Below, in pieces: positions 44,129 through 53,791 of a stretch of DNA of 64,000 nucleotides. Each line of letters starts with the position of its first letter. The first letter of the stretch is position 1. The translations under genes and the position numbers were made by a program. The notes beneath the pieces were generated by a model. The model had not been told where the DNA came from and ran no database searches. It worked only from the letters and a program-made list of their open reading frames with translations. The stretch is from LH-M37 sp965602855. Its GTDB lineage: Bacteria > Pseudomonadota > Gammaproteobacteria > SZUA-229. The DNA lies in the NCBI GenBank assembly GCA_965602855.1, contig CBFCZV010000013.1, positions 1 to 64,000 on the forward strand, read 5' to 3'.

Positions 44129-44557
44129 ATGTTCGCCTTCTCTGCTATGTTGCTTGACCTTAAACAATCAAATTTAAAGCTTCTTTTTATTATTGCGATA
44201 CATTCCTGCGCAATCCTGTCGATTTTATTAATCGCTGATATTAGCTTCAGCGGCACAGTGCTGAAAGTGCTTCTTATGTCGCTGGTTGTGGTTAGCTTTT
44301 ATCATCACCTGATGGCACATAGAAAAAATATTTCCCTTTATTTTAAAGCTGATAATCAGGCTGATTTAAAAATTGGTAATAAGGAATATCAGGATCTTCA
44401 GCTTTCCAGTGAAAGCTATGTTTCTGATATTTTTTTGCAGTTGATTTTTCTGGATGAGAACACGGGCGCTTCTCACAATGTGATGTTATTTCCAGATTCC
44501 ATTGATGCCGCAATGCATAGTCAGCTGAGAGCAAGATTGAAGGTTTCTAGCTTATAG
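44129..44557 (+). CDS. YgfX/CptA-like membrane protein
   Basis: 142 residues with two N-terminal transmembrane helices and a C-terminal cytoplasmic domain ending LFPDSIDAAMHSQLRARLKVS, the signature of YgfX (CptA), which is usually encoded next to sdhE (CptB). YgfX was described as the toxin-like partner of SdhE and may affect cell division proteins. The start may be ATG 44129 or 44147; neither has a strong ribosome binding site. Its end overlaps the convergent kinase gene by six bases. Confidence 0.8.
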   Translation: MFAFSAMLLDLKQSNLKLLFIIAIHSCAILSILLIADISFSGTVLKVLLMSLVVVSFYHHLMAHRKNISLYFKADNQADLKIGNKEYQDLQLSSESYVSDIFLQLIFLDENTGASHNVMLFPDSIDAAMHSQLRARLKVSSL

Positions 44558-45208
44558 TTTGAAAGTGTGTTTAATTTTCTTTGCAACTTTTTCGATAAGA
44601 GTGCGTTGGTAATGAACTTTATCAGTCACCTCAATATTGTGCATGTTGTTGTGGTATTTATGTTTAACCCAGGCATTGTAATCAAAGCGTATCGCCAGTC
44701 GATACAGGAAGTGATTGATGGGGTGGAAGCCTTTTTTTCGGATAATGGCGGCACCAAAATCAAGTATGCAGGGTTCGTCGTGATGCGTGACCATTAGATT
44801 ATCTTTTTTCTTTAAATCCATATGCGCGACACCCTGTTCGTGCATCTGTTCGATCATGATAAAAAGTTTTTGAAAGTATTTTTCCTCATCGATCGGGCGT
44901 TTGTTTCGAATCGGATCACCTTCAATAAATTCCAGTGCAAGATACTGGTTGTCGATGAGGCCGTAACAGTCAGGGATGCATTTCAACTGTTGTAGTTGTT
45001 GATAGGCCCGCGCTTCGTGGCGAAGCATTCGAGCGTGCAAGTATTTAACAAAGCCGTGACCGTGAGGTGTTTTGATAACAATGTTCAGGTTGCCGTTCTG
45101 GTAGCGCAGAGTCTTTCCCTGATAACCCGCGGCCAGTGTATTGGTGTTGTTGTTTAAACTGTCTTCAATCCACTGTTTCAGGGCGGATTGATCCAGATCT
45201 TTAATCAT
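44552..45208 (-). CDS. Lipopolysaccharide-kinase (InaA/WaaP)-like protein
   Basis: 218 residues of the protein-kinase-like fold: catalytic loop HMDLKKKDNLMV and the metal-binding ILDFGAA, with an N-terminal region rich in basic residues and an ATP-lysine candidate near IVIKTPHG. Resembles InaA/Kdo/WaaP-type kinases that phosphorylate LPS core sugars, but the substrate cannot be fixed. Follows the methyltransferase gene on the same strand by 17 bases. Confidence 0.82.
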   Translation of the reverse strand: MIKDLDQSALKQWIEDSLNNNTNTLAAGYQGKTLRYQNGNLNIVIKTPHGHGFVKYLHARMLRHEARAYQQLQQLKCIPDCYGLIDNQYLALEFIEGDPIRNKRPIDEEKYFQKLFIMIEQMHEQGVAHMDLKKKDNLMVTHHDEPCILDFGAAIIRKKGFHPINHFLYRLAIRFDYNAWVKHKYHNNMHNIEVTDKVHYQRTLIEKVAKKIKHTFKL

Positions 45209-45225
45209 GTTGAATGATGGATCTG

Positions 45226-45831
45226 TTAGTTACTGTAAAGCAGGTACAGACAACCGATGAGATAAACAACAATAATGGGTTCGCCGTTTTGAACCAGACT
45301 TTTTCTAAATGACCAGCTGCTGCCTTGATCGCTGTCGGTAGTGCGTCGTTTAGGTAGGGTTGGAATCAGTGCGTGTGTAGTCTTACTCCATTCTTCCCAT
45401 GCCTCACCAAAAAAGTTCTTCAGCTTGTTGTCTTCGTAAGCTATGGTGGGTGGGTAGTAGAAAAACAGCAGTGCAATCATTAGTGCATAAGACCACCACA
45501 GTGATGAAGCGATTGAGAAGCCCAGTAGTAGCAAAATATTGCCGACGTAGAGTGGGTGTCTGACAAAGGCGTAAGGGCCATCGGTGGCCAGCTCTTTGTT
45601 TTTCATGACGTGGCCCGATGCCCACAGGCGTATCAGTGTGCCTACGGCAGCGATGCCCGCGCCAATATAGAGTGGTAGCTGATGGGGTTCGCCCATAAGG
45701 CTGACCAGCAAGACGAATAAAACAGCAAACCACTGCCTTGATGCTTCGTGGTAGCGAAGCTTGCGAATAAGTTTTTGAATGCCGTGAGCTTCAGGTAAAG
45801 AGTCTGTGCGTGCCATAGGTATGAGTTTCAA
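45226..45831 (-). CDS. PEMT/ICMT-like membrane methyltransferase
   Basis: 201 residues with about five transmembrane helices and the family signature DGPYAFVRHPLYVGNILLLLG plus the late YEDNKLKNFFGEAWEEW, which bind SAM and the membrane substrate. The family covers isoprenylcysteine and phospholipid N-methyltransferases and many unassigned enzymes. First gene of a likely two-gene operon with the kinase-like protein. Confidence 0.85.
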   Translation of the reverse strand: MKLIPMARTDSLPEAHGIQKLIRKLRYHEASRQWFAVLFVLLVSLMGEPHQLPLYIGAGIAAVGTLIRLWASGHVMKNKELATDGPYAFVRHPLYVGNILLLLGFSIASSLWWSYALMIALLFFYYPPTIAYEDNKLKNFFGEAWEEWSKTTHALIPTLPKRRTTDSDQGSSWSFRKSLVQNGEPIIVVYLIGCLYLLYSN

Positions 45832-45950
45832 TAAGTTCGAATAAGATAAGGTGCGCTATATTATACTATCGTAATGCAGAAATCACCGAACATAGACCGC
45901 TTTAATCCTGCCTTTAATGGCTTCCTGCCTATTTTCCGTGGCTTGAATTT

Positions 45951-46484
45951 ATGAGTGTCGATTCATCCATGACCGGATCTTTGCTGGTGGCGCGTGATGG
46001 CTATGGCTGCGGTGAGGTGTCGCCCAGAGGCTATGTCAGCCTGATGGACTTGCACGAGAATAATTATCTTCGGTTCAAGCGACTGGTGTCTGATCTTGAT
46101 GCGATCACCAATCACGCTATATCGGTGGTGCCGGGGCATATGGATTTACATCTGCAAATCGTGGAACGCAGTAAATTCACCACCACGGTGCGTATGACCT
46201 ACTATTTTTCTGATCAGCATCAGGTGGTTGCCGAGCCCGATCTCAAAATACGTATTTATCATGATGCCTGCCTGGTCGAGGTGTTGGCCGGGCATCTTAA
46301 ACACGGTCGTCAGCGTCTAGATCACCTGCCCACTACTGCGCCCAGGCTGAAATGGCGTCTGAATCGTTTTCTCTATAAATGGCTGGGTTATTGCCTGCAT
46401 CTTGGTTATGAATTTAGCGAATCAACGGCTTGTGAGTCTGAAAAACTAGCGCCCACTAATGATGATTCTGGTGGCAAAATCTAG
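45951..46484 (+). CDS. DUF1249 (YqiB-like) protein
   Basis: 177 residues, with YVSLMDLHENNYLRFKRLV near the start and KWRLNRFLYKWLGYCLHLGY near the end, typical of DUF1249 proteins of unknown function. No membrane segment. Stands alone 144 bases before gyrA. Confidence 0.88.
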   Translation: MSVDSSMTGSLLVARDGYGCGEVSPRGYVSLMDLHENNYLRFKRLVSDLDAITNHAISVVPGHMDLHLQIVERSKFTTTVRMTYYFSDQHQVVAEPDLKIRIYHDACLVEVLAGHLKHGRQRLDHLPTTAPRLKWRLNRFLYKWLGYCLHLGYEFSESTACESEKLAPTNDDSGGKI

Positions 46485-46628
46485 CCGTTCTTGTTGAATT
46501 GTTTTTTGAGTAAAGCCATCTGTTTTTATTGTGTATAACACTGCCGTGAGCCGGCTATTTGTGTTAAAATTTCGCGCTTTATGGAAACGTATTTAAAACA
46601 AGTATAATAATCTGGTTGCTGTCACTAA

Positions 46629-49208
46629 ATGTCTGAATTTGCAAAAGAAATTTCCCCGGTTAATCTAGAAGACGAAATGCGTCAGTCCTATCTGGACTAC
46701 GCAATGAGCGTTATCGTTGGTCGTGCTTTACCGGATGTGCGAGATGGTCTGAAACCAGTGCATCGCAGGGTGCTTTACGCAATGCGTGTTCTGGGTAATG
46801 ACTGGAACAAACCTTACAAAAAATCGGCCCGTGTTGTCGGTGATGTCATCGGTAAATACCATCCGCATGGTGATACCGCGGTTTATGACACTATCGTCCG
46901 TATGGCGCAGCCCTTCTCGCTACGATATATGCTGGTCGATGGTCAGGGTAACTTTGGTTCGGTCGATGGCGATTCACCGGCTGCGATGCGTTATACCGAA
47001 GTCCGTATGTCGAAGATTGCCCACGAGTTGTTGGCTGATCTTGATAAGGAAACCGTTGATTTTGCTGAGAACTATGATGGTTCTGAGTCTGAGCCTACAG
47101 TACTGCCGACACGCGTCCCCAATATGCTGGTTAACGGCTCTTCCGGTATTGCGGTGGGTATGGCAACCAATATTCCGCCACACAATCTAACTGAAGTGAT
47201 TAATGCCACGCTGGCACTGATCAATGATCCATCGCTCGATATTGATGCTTTGATGGTGCATTTGCCTGCACCTGATTTACCTACTGCCGGCCTGTTGAAC
47301 GGTACTGTGGGTATTCGCGAAGCTTACAAGACGGGTCGTGGTCGCATGGTTATGCGTTCACGTGCCAGCATCATCGAGAATGAAAAAAACGGCAAGCAGA
47401 CCATTATTGTTAACGAAATTCCTTATCAGGTGAATAAAGCGCGTTTGATCGAACGCATTGCTGAGCTGGTTAAGGAAAAACGCATCGAAGGCATTACCGA
47501 GCTTCGCGATGAATCGGATAAAGATGGTATGCGCATCGTTATCGAACTACGCCGTGGCGAAGTCGGTGAGGTGGTATTGAATAACCTGTTCAAACTGACT
47601 TCGATGCAGTGTGTCTTTGGTATCAACATGGTGGCACTGGTCGATGGTCAGCCGCAGCTACTGAATCTCAAGCAAATTATTGAAGCCTTTATCCGTCATC
47701 GCCGTGAAGTGGTGACACGTCGCACCATCTTTGAATTACGCAAAGCGCGTGAACGTGGGCACGTTTTGGAAGGTCTGGCGGTGGCGCTGGCGAACATCGA
47801 TGATGTCATTGCGCTGATTAAAAAATCACCAAGTCCTGCAATAGCCAAACAGGCGCTGATCGATACAGTTTGGGCACCTGGCATGGTTACCGACATGGTC
47901 AGTCGTGCAGGTGCTGATTCATCACGCCCCGATCAGCTCGACCCCCGTTTTGGTTTGAAAGAGGATGGTTACCACCTTTCTGATGTTCAGGCACAAGCCA
48001 TTCTTGAACTTCGTTTGCACCGTTTGACGGGGCTTGAACAAGATAAAATTGTTAATGAATTCAAAGAGATATTGGATATCATTAAAGAGCTTCTAGATAT
48101 CCTGTCAAACCCTGAGCGTTTGCTGCAAGTGATTCGCGACGAGCTCCACGAGATCCGTGAAAACTACGGTGACGAGCGTCGTTCGGAAATTATTGAGAGT
48201 CAGTTAGACCTCACCATGGAAGACCTGATTACCGAAGAAGATGTGGTGGTCACGTTCTCGCACGAAGGTTATGCCAAGTGTCAGGCGATGGATGTTTACA
48301 ATACTCAGCGTCGTGGTGGCCGTGGTAAATCTGCGACCAACATGAAAGAAGAAGATTTTATCGATAAGTTGTTTGTGGCGAATACCCACGACACCTTATT
48401 GTGTTTCTCCAGCCTCGGAAAAGTGTACTGGTTGAAAGTCTACCAGTTGCCGATGGCGGGTCGTGGTTCACGCGGTAAACCTATTATTAACCTGTTGCCG
48501 CTGGAAAAGGGCGAACGTATCAATGCGGTAATGCCGGTTCGTGAATACGATGAAGATCACTTTATCTTCATGGCGACCAGCTCGGGTACGGTTAAAAAGA
48601 CTTCGTTGTCAAGCTTCTCGCGTCCAAGAGCTTCAGGCATTATCGCGGTTGATCTAAGAAATGATGATGTGCTGGTTGATGTGGTTATCACCAATGGTTC
48701 GAATCACATTATGCTGCTTTCCAATGCGGGTAAGTCGATTCGTTTCTCCGAAACCGATGTCCGTACCATGGGTAGAACAGCTGCTGGTGTTCGTGGCATG
48801 AAGCTGGGTGAAGAGCAGCGCATCATCAGTATGATTCTGGTGGATGAAGAAGGCTCAATCCTTACCTCCACTGAAAACGGTTACGGTAAACGTACCGTGG
48901 TTGCTGACTACCCATTAAAGGGTCGCGGTGGACAGGGTGTGATTTCGATTAAAACTAATGAGCGCAACGGCGAAATTGTCGGTGCGGTACAGGTTAAGTC
49001 AGACGATGAAATCATGATGATTACCGACAATGGCACGCTGGTGCGAATCGCTGTTAATGATGTCAGCGAAATGGGACGAAACACACAGGGTGTGCGTCTG
49101 ATCCGTCTAACTAAAGGCGAGAAGCTGGTCGAAATCGAGAAGATTGATGCGCTATCTTGTGATAACGATGATGCAGTAAATGACGAAGCTGATGAAGATA
49201 GCGAGTAG
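46629..49208 (+). CDS. gyrA: DNA gyrase subunit A
   Basis: Type IIA topoisomerase subunit that cuts and rejoins DNA. The 859 residues have the catalytic Tyr122 (AMRYTEVRM), the GyrA-box (QRRGGRGKS), six C-terminal beta-pinwheel blades and an acidic tail. The quinolone-determining region reads HPHGDTAVYD, with Thr83 and Asp87; Thr83 is also the wild-type residue in Pseudomonas aeruginosa. First gene of the run leading to serC. Confidence 0.97.
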   Translation: MSEFAKEISPVNLEDEMRQSYLDYAMSVIVGRALPDVRDGLKPVHRRVLYAMRVLGNDWNKPYKKSARVVGDVIGKYHPHGDTAVYDTIVRMAQPFSLRYMLVDGQGNFGSVDGDSPAAMRYTEVRMSKIAHELLADLDKETVDFAENYDGSESEPTVLPTRVPNMLVNGSSGIAVGMATNIPPHNLTEVINATLALINDPSLDIDALMVHLPAPDLPTAGLLNGTVGIREAYKTGRGRMVMRSRASIIENEKNGKQTIIVNEIPYQVNKARLIERIAELVKEKRIEGITELRDESDKDGMRIVIELRRGEVGEVVLNNLFKLTSMQCVFGINMVALVDGQPQLLNLKQIIEAFIRHRREVVTRRTIFELRKARERGHVLEGLAVALANIDDVIALIKKSPSPAIAKQALIDTVWAPGMVTDMVSRAGADSSRPDQLDPRFGLKEDGYHLSDVQAQAILELRLHRLTGLEQDKIVNEFKEILDIIKELLDILSNPERLLQVIRDELHEIRENYGDERRSEIIESQLDLTMEDLITEEDVVVTFSHEGYAKCQAMDVYNTQRRGGRGKSATNMKEEDFIDKLFVANTHDTLLCFSSLGKVYWLKVYQLPMAGRGSRGKPIINLLPLEKGERINAVMPVREYDEDHFIFMATSSGTVKKTSLSSFSRPRASGIIAVDLRNDDVLVDVVITNGSNHIMLLSNAGKSIRFSETDVRTMGRTAAGVRGMKLGEEQRIISMILVDEEGSILTSTENGYGKRTVVADYPLKGRGGQGVISIKTNERNGEIVGAVQVKSDDEIMMITDNGTLVRIAVNDVSEMGRNTQGVRLIRLTKGEKLVEIEKIDALSCDNDDAVNDEADEDSE

Positions 49209-49272
49209 TTATTTTAAATTTATAGATTACAAATAAACCTTTTCTTTCAATTAATTAGAAATAAAAAATACA

Positions 49273-50355
49273 ATGAGCAGAGTTTATAATTTCAGTGCAG
49301 GCCCCGCTAATTTACCAACCGAGGTGCTGGAACGCGCCCGTGATGAAATGCTGGACTGGCATGGTTCGGGTATGTCGGTCATGGAAATGAGTCATCGCGG
49401 CAAAGACTATATGTCGATTGCTGCTAAGGCCGAAGCTGATCTGCGTGAGCTGATGGCAATTCCAGATAACTACAAAGTTTTATTCCTGCAAGGTGGTGCT
49501 AGCAGCCAGTTCGCAATGGTGCCGATTAATTTATTGGGCGATAAAAAAACGGCGGATTATTTACTGACAGGTCAGTGGTCTAAAAAAGCCATCGCCGAAG
49601 CCAAACGTTACTGTGATGTGAATATTGTTGCTGACACTAGCGATAGTAAATTCACCACCGTGCCTGCGGAAGCGGATTTAAAATTTAATCCTGATGCGGC
49701 TTATGTTCACTACACACCAAATGAAACCATCGTTGGTGTTGAGTTCCCTTATATTCCTGATACCGGCGATATTCCTTTAGTTGCTGATATGTCATCAACC
49801 ATTTTGTCTCGTCAGATTGATGTTTCAAAATTTGCTTTGATCTACGCAGGTGCGCAGAAAAATATCGGTCCGGCAGGTCTGACCATCGTTATCGTTCGCG
49901 AAGATTTAATCGGCAAGGCAAACGAGAATATGCCAGCCATGTTTGATTATAAAACGCATGCCGATAATGATTCCATGTACAACACACCACCAACCTTTGG
50001 CTGGTATCTCGCTGGCCTGGTTTTTGAATGGCTAAAAGAAAAAGGCGGTCTGGCAGCAATGGAAAAGATCAATGAGAAAAAAGCTGCCAAGCTTTATGCG
50101 GCGATTGAAGCATCAGATTTCTTTTCGAGTCCTATCGACAAAAATTGTCGCTCATGGATGAACGTGCCTTTTGTTTTAGCTGATGCTGAGCTTGATGCAA
50201 AATTCCTCGAAGAAGCGGCAAAGAAAAATCTGGTTACTTTAAAAGGTCATCGTTCAGTTGGTGGTATGCGTGCGAGTATTTATAACGCAATGCCTGCAGA
50301 AGGTATCGATACGCTGGTTGACTTCATGGCTGAATTTGAAAAAGCTAATTCGTAA
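49273..50355 (+). CDS. serC: Phosphoserine aminotransferase
   Basis: PLP enzyme of serine (and pyridoxine) synthesis. The 360 residues start MSRVYNFSAGPANLPTEVL and contain the PLP lysine in YAGAQKNIGPAGL. Located after gyrA, as in Pseudomonas, and followed by serA, which makes its substrate. Confidence 0.97.
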   Translation: MSRVYNFSAGPANLPTEVLERARDEMLDWHGSGMSVMEMSHRGKDYMSIAAKAEADLRELMAIPDNYKVLFLQGGASSQFAMVPINLLGDKKTADYLLTGQWSKKAIAEAKRYCDVNIVADTSDSKFTTVPAEADLKFNPDAAYVHYTPNETIVGVEFPYIPDTGDIPLVADMSSTILSRQIDVSKFALIYAGAQKNIGPAGLTIVIVREDLIGKANENMPAMFDYKTHADNDSMYNTPPTFGWYLAGLVFEWLKEKGGLAAMEKINEKKAAKLYAAIEASDFFSSPIDKNCRSWMNVPFVLADAELDAKFLEEAAKKNLVTLKGHRSVGGMRASIYNAMPAEGIDTLVDFMAEFEKANS

Positions 50356-50382
50356 AAAATAACACATAAAAAATTTAAAATT

Positions 50383-51546
50383 ATGATAAATATAAAAACA
50401 TTTAATAATATTTCGGATAAAGGGCTTAGTCGTCTGCCGACTGATAATTATAATATTAGCGAAGATCATGCTGACCCAGATGCGATTATTTTACGTTCTG
50501 CAAAACTGCACGATATGGAAATACCTGCCTCTCTAAAAGCAGTCGGCCGTGCCGGTGCTGGCACTAATAATGTACCTGTTGATCGTATGAGTGAAAAAGG
50601 TATTGCTGTTTTTAATGCGCCAGGTGCGAATGCTAACGCTGTTAAAGAGCTGGTGATTGTTGGTATGTTGCTAGCCTGTCGTAACATCGTTCAAGCATGG
50701 GGTTACGCTGCGAATGTTGAAGGTACTACGGAAGAGCAGAACAAAGCGGTTGAAGATGGCAAGAAAAAATACGTCGGCTATGAATTGCCTGGACGTACTA
50801 TCGGTGTGATTGGTCTGGGCGCGATTGGTGTTCAGGTTGCGAATGCGGCTGTTGCTTTAGGTATGCGCGTTGTTGGTTTTGATCCTACTATTACAGTAAA
50901 AAGTGCCTGGAAGTTATCTTCTGAAGTAGAAGAGATGGGTAGCGTTGATGAGCTGGTTAAGCAGGCGGATTTCATTAGCTTTCATGTTCCATTGATTGAA
51001 GCGACTAAAAATTTATTGAACGCTGAACGTATCGCTACCATGAAAGACGGTGCTGTTGTTTTGAACTTTGCCCGTGATGGCATCGTTGATGATGATGCGG
51101 TACTGGCTGCGATAGAGAGCGGTAAGATAGCGACTTATGTTTCAGATTTCCCAGCTGAGAAATTAAAAGGTAATAAGAAAGTAATTACTCTTCCACATCT
51201 GGGTGCATCAACCGCAGAGGCAGAAGAAAATTGCGCCATCATGGTTGCTGACCAACTGAAAGACTTCATGGAAAATGGCAATATTAAAAATTCTGTGAAT
51301 TTTCCAGATATAAAATTACCAAAACTAGGTGCAGCTCGCCTGGCTATTGCTAATAAAAATATGCCGGACATGCTAGGTCAAATTTCTCATGATTTAGGTA
51401 AGGCCGGTGCTAATATTTTGCATATGACCAACGAATCAAGAAATGGATTGGCTTATACGCTGATCGATCTTGAAAACGCCATTGGTGATGATGTATTATC
51501 ACAAATTAATGGTATTGAAGGTGTGCTCGACGCACGACAAATTTAA
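50383..51546 (+). CDS. serA: D-3-phosphoglycerate dehydrogenase
   Basis: First enzyme of serine synthesis. The 387 residues have the NAD-binding TIGVIGLGAIGVQVANAA, catalytic-site segment NFARDGIVDD, the histidine in TLPHLGASTAEAEENC and a C-terminal ACT-like domain (MLGQISHDLGKAGANILHM). Shorter than the E. coli enzyme, of the type common beside serC. Twenty-seven bases after serC. Confidence 0.95.
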   Translation: MINIKTFNNISDKGLSRLPTDNYNISEDHADPDAIILRSAKLHDMEIPASLKAVGRAGAGTNNVPVDRMSEKGIAVFNAPGANANAVKELVIVGMLLACRNIVQAWGYAANVEGTTEEQNKAVEDGKKKYVGYELPGRTIGVIGLGAIGVQVANAAVALGMRVVGFDPTITVKSAWKLSSEVEEMGSVDELVKQADFISFHVPLIEATKNLLNAERIATMKDGAVVLNFARDGIVDDDAVLAAIESGKIATYVSDFPAEKLKGNKKVITLPHLGASTAEAEENCAIMVADQLKDFMENGNIKNSVNFPDIKLPKLGAARLAIANKNMPDMLGQISHDLGKAGANILHMTNESRNGLAYTLIDLENAIGDDVLSQINGIEGVLDARQI

Positions 51547-51552
51547 TTTTAT

Positions 51553-52638
51553 ATGACTGATAAAGATCCACTTGCTGATGTTAGAACGCGTATCGACAAG
51601 ATCGATACCACGATACAGCAGTTGGTTTCTGAGCGTGCAGAGTGCGCGGCTAAAGTCGCAGAAATAAAACAGCAGCAGGGTGACACCGGGCATTTTTATC
51701 GTCCCGAACGTGAAGCTCAGGTGTTGCAGGCTGTCAAGGATAGAAACACAGGGCCATTAAATGATAATGCAGTTGCCGGTATTTTTCGCGAGATTATGGC
51801 GGCCTGTCTGGCTTTAGAGAAGCCTTTAAAAGTGGCTTTTCTGGGTCCGGAGGGTACTTATACTCACTCAGCTTCGATGAAGCACTTTGGTAGTCTTTTT
51901 GAAAAAGAGTCTGTTGATAGTATTGAAGAGGTTTTTCGCTTAGTAGAAGCTGAAGGTGCTGACTTCGGTGTGGTGCCGGTTGAAAATTCGACCGAAGGTG
52001 TGATTAATCATACATTGGATTTGTTGATGAGTTCATCATTGACTATTAGTGGTGAAGTTGAACTAAGAATTCGACATAATCTTTTGTCGACTGAGAGCGA
52101 AATGTCGGATATCGAACATGTTTACTCGCATCAGCAATCTCTTGCCCAATGTCGTTTGTGGTTAGATAAATATTTACCCAATGCACAACGTATTGCTACC
52201 AATAGCAATGCTGAAGCTGTTCAGTTAGCGCATAAAGATAAGCGTTCAGCGGCTATTGCTGGAATAAAAGCATCAGAGCTGTACGATGTGCCAGTACTGA
52301 AATCTGATATTGAGGATGAACCTGACAACACAACACGCTTTGTTGTTATAGGTAAGCACCAGTCACCGCCGAGCGGTAATGATCGAACCAGCTTGCTAGT
52401 GTTCGCACATAATCGCCCTGGTTCCTTATTTAGTTTGCTGGAGCCTTTGGCAAAACGTAATATCAGTATGAGTAATATTGAATCCAGACCTTCACGGAAA
52501 GGTGTCTGGGAATATGTTTTCTTTATCGATGTTGATGGTCATCGCGATGATGAGAATGTACGCACAGCGATTGAAGAAATCGAAAAGGCGAGTGCCATGG
52601 TAACGGTCTTGGGTGCCTATCCCAAAGCTGTTATTTAA
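51553..52638 (+). CDS. pheA: Chorismate mutase / prephenate dehydratase (P-protein)
   Basis: Bifunctional enzyme to phenylpyruvate. The 361 residues contain an N-terminal AroQ mutase domain (VRTRIDKIDTTIQQLVSERA), a dehydratase domain (GPEGTYTHSA, PVENSTEGVI, NTTRFVVIG) and a C-terminal ACT regulatory domain (RPGSLFSLLEPLAKRNISM, ESRPSRKGVWEY) that should give phenylalanine inhibition. Six bases after serA. Confidence 0.97.
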   Translation: MTDKDPLADVRTRIDKIDTTIQQLVSERAECAAKVAEIKQQQGDTGHFYRPEREAQVLQAVKDRNTGPLNDNAVAGIFREIMAACLALEKPLKVAFLGPEGTYTHSASMKHFGSLFEKESVDSIEEVFRLVEAEGADFGVVPVENSTEGVINHTLDLLMSSSLTISGEVELRIRHNLLSTESEMSDIEHVYSHQQSLAQCRLWLDKYLPNAQRIATNSNAEAVQLAHKDKRSAAIAGIKASELYDVPVLKSDIEDEPDNTTRFVVIGKHQSPPSGNDRTSLLVFAHNRPGSLFSLLEPLAKRNISMSNIESRPSRKGVWEYVFFIDVDGHRDDENVRTAIEEIEKASAMVTVLGAYPKAVI

Positions 52639-52669
52639 TACAGGTTTAACAATCTCCGGATATAATATT

Positions 52670-53791
52670 GTGGCTAAGTCATTTCTATCATTGGCAGCAT
52701 CAGGCGTACAACAACTCCGACCCTATCTACCAGGCAAGCCCGTTGAGGAACTGGAGCGTGAACTGGGTATTACTGGCTCAATTAAACTCGCGTCTAACGA
52801 GAATCCTTTAGGTCCGAGTGTCAAAGCTGTTGAGGCGATTCGTGAACATGCTGAATCGGTCAATTTTTATCCTGATGGTGGTGGTTTCAAGCTTAGTGCA
52901 CGTCTTGCGCAGAAATATAAGGTTGATCCTGAATGCGTGACTTTGGGCAACGGTTCTAACGATATTCTTGAGTTGCTGGCACGTGCTTTCTTAACACCGG
53001 ATACATCGGCAGTTTTTTCAGAATATTCTTTTGCGGTTTATCCCATTGTTGTTCAGGCGGTTGGAGCCAAATCAAATGTTGCCAAAGCATTTCCACTTGA
53101 GCATGAGACCATGCCATTGGGTCACGACCCTGATGCATTGCTTGCCAGTGTTGATAGAAATACGCGCCTCATCTTTATTGCTAATCCAAACAATCCAACT
53201 GGAACCTGGTTAGAACCTCAGGTGTTAAAGCAGTTGCTGAATGACTTGCCGGATGATGTCATCGTTGTATTGGATATGGCGTATAACGAGTATATGGAAG
53301 AGTCGTTACAGATTGATGCGAGTGACTGGTTGGCTGAATATCCTAATCTTGTTATTACTGGCACCTTCTCAAAAATTTATGCTTTAGCAGGCCTTCGTAT
53401 AGGTTACTCGTTATGCAATCCTGAAATAGCTGATTTATTGAATCGTGTTCGCCAGCCTTTTAATACTAATTTATTAGCACAGGAAGCAGCATTGGCTTCG
53501 CTGGATGATGAAGAACATATTAAAAATAGTGTGGCACTTAATGATCAGGGTAAGGCATATTTACAGAAATCATTTACCGATTTAGGTTTAGATTATTTGC
53601 CTACCATGGGTAATTTTATCGCGGTCAATTTGCGACAAGATGGCCAGGCTGTTTATGATGCACTGTTGAAGAAAGGCGTTATTGTTCGACCGGTCGGAAA
53701 TTACAATATGCCCGAGTTCCTGAGAATAACCATAGGTACCGAAGAGCAGAACCAGCGTTTTATAAAAACCTTAATTGAGATTTTAGCATGA
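52670..53791 (+). CDS. hisC: Histidinol-phosphate / aromatic aminotransferase
   Basis: PLP aminotransferase; in this context it may also act on aromatic keto acids. About 373 residues from GTG 52670 (AKSFLSLAASGVQQLRPYLPG); an open frame from 52613 overlaps pheA and adds non-conserved residues. Conserved: LASNENPLGPS, the PLP lysine in TFSKIYALAGLRIGY, and the late arginine in FLRITIGT. Overlaps tyrA by four bases. Confidence 0.93.
   Translation: MAKSFLSLAASGVQQLRPYLPGKPVEELERELGITGSIKLASNENPLGPSVKAVEAIREHAESVNFYPDGGGFKLSARLAQKYKVDPECVTLGNGSNDILELLARAFLTPDTSAVFSEYSFAVYPIVVQAVGAKSNVAKAFPLEHETMPLGHDPDALLASVDRNTRLIFIANPNNPTGTWLEPQVLKQLLNDLPDDVIVVLDMAYNEYMEESLQIDASDWLAEYPNLVITGTFSKIYALAGLRIGYSLCNPEIADLLNRVRQPFNTNLLAQEAALASLDDEEHIKNSVALNDQGKAYLQKSFTDLGLDYLPTMGNFIAVNLRQDGQAVYDALLKKGVIVRPVGNYNMPEFLRITIGTEEQNQRFIKTLIEILA

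Noticed and set aside
46860..46900. Thr at GyrA position 83 as a quinolone-resistance change
   Set aside because: Thr83 is the natural residue in other gammaproteobacteria such as P. aeruginosa, so it is not evidence of a mutation.
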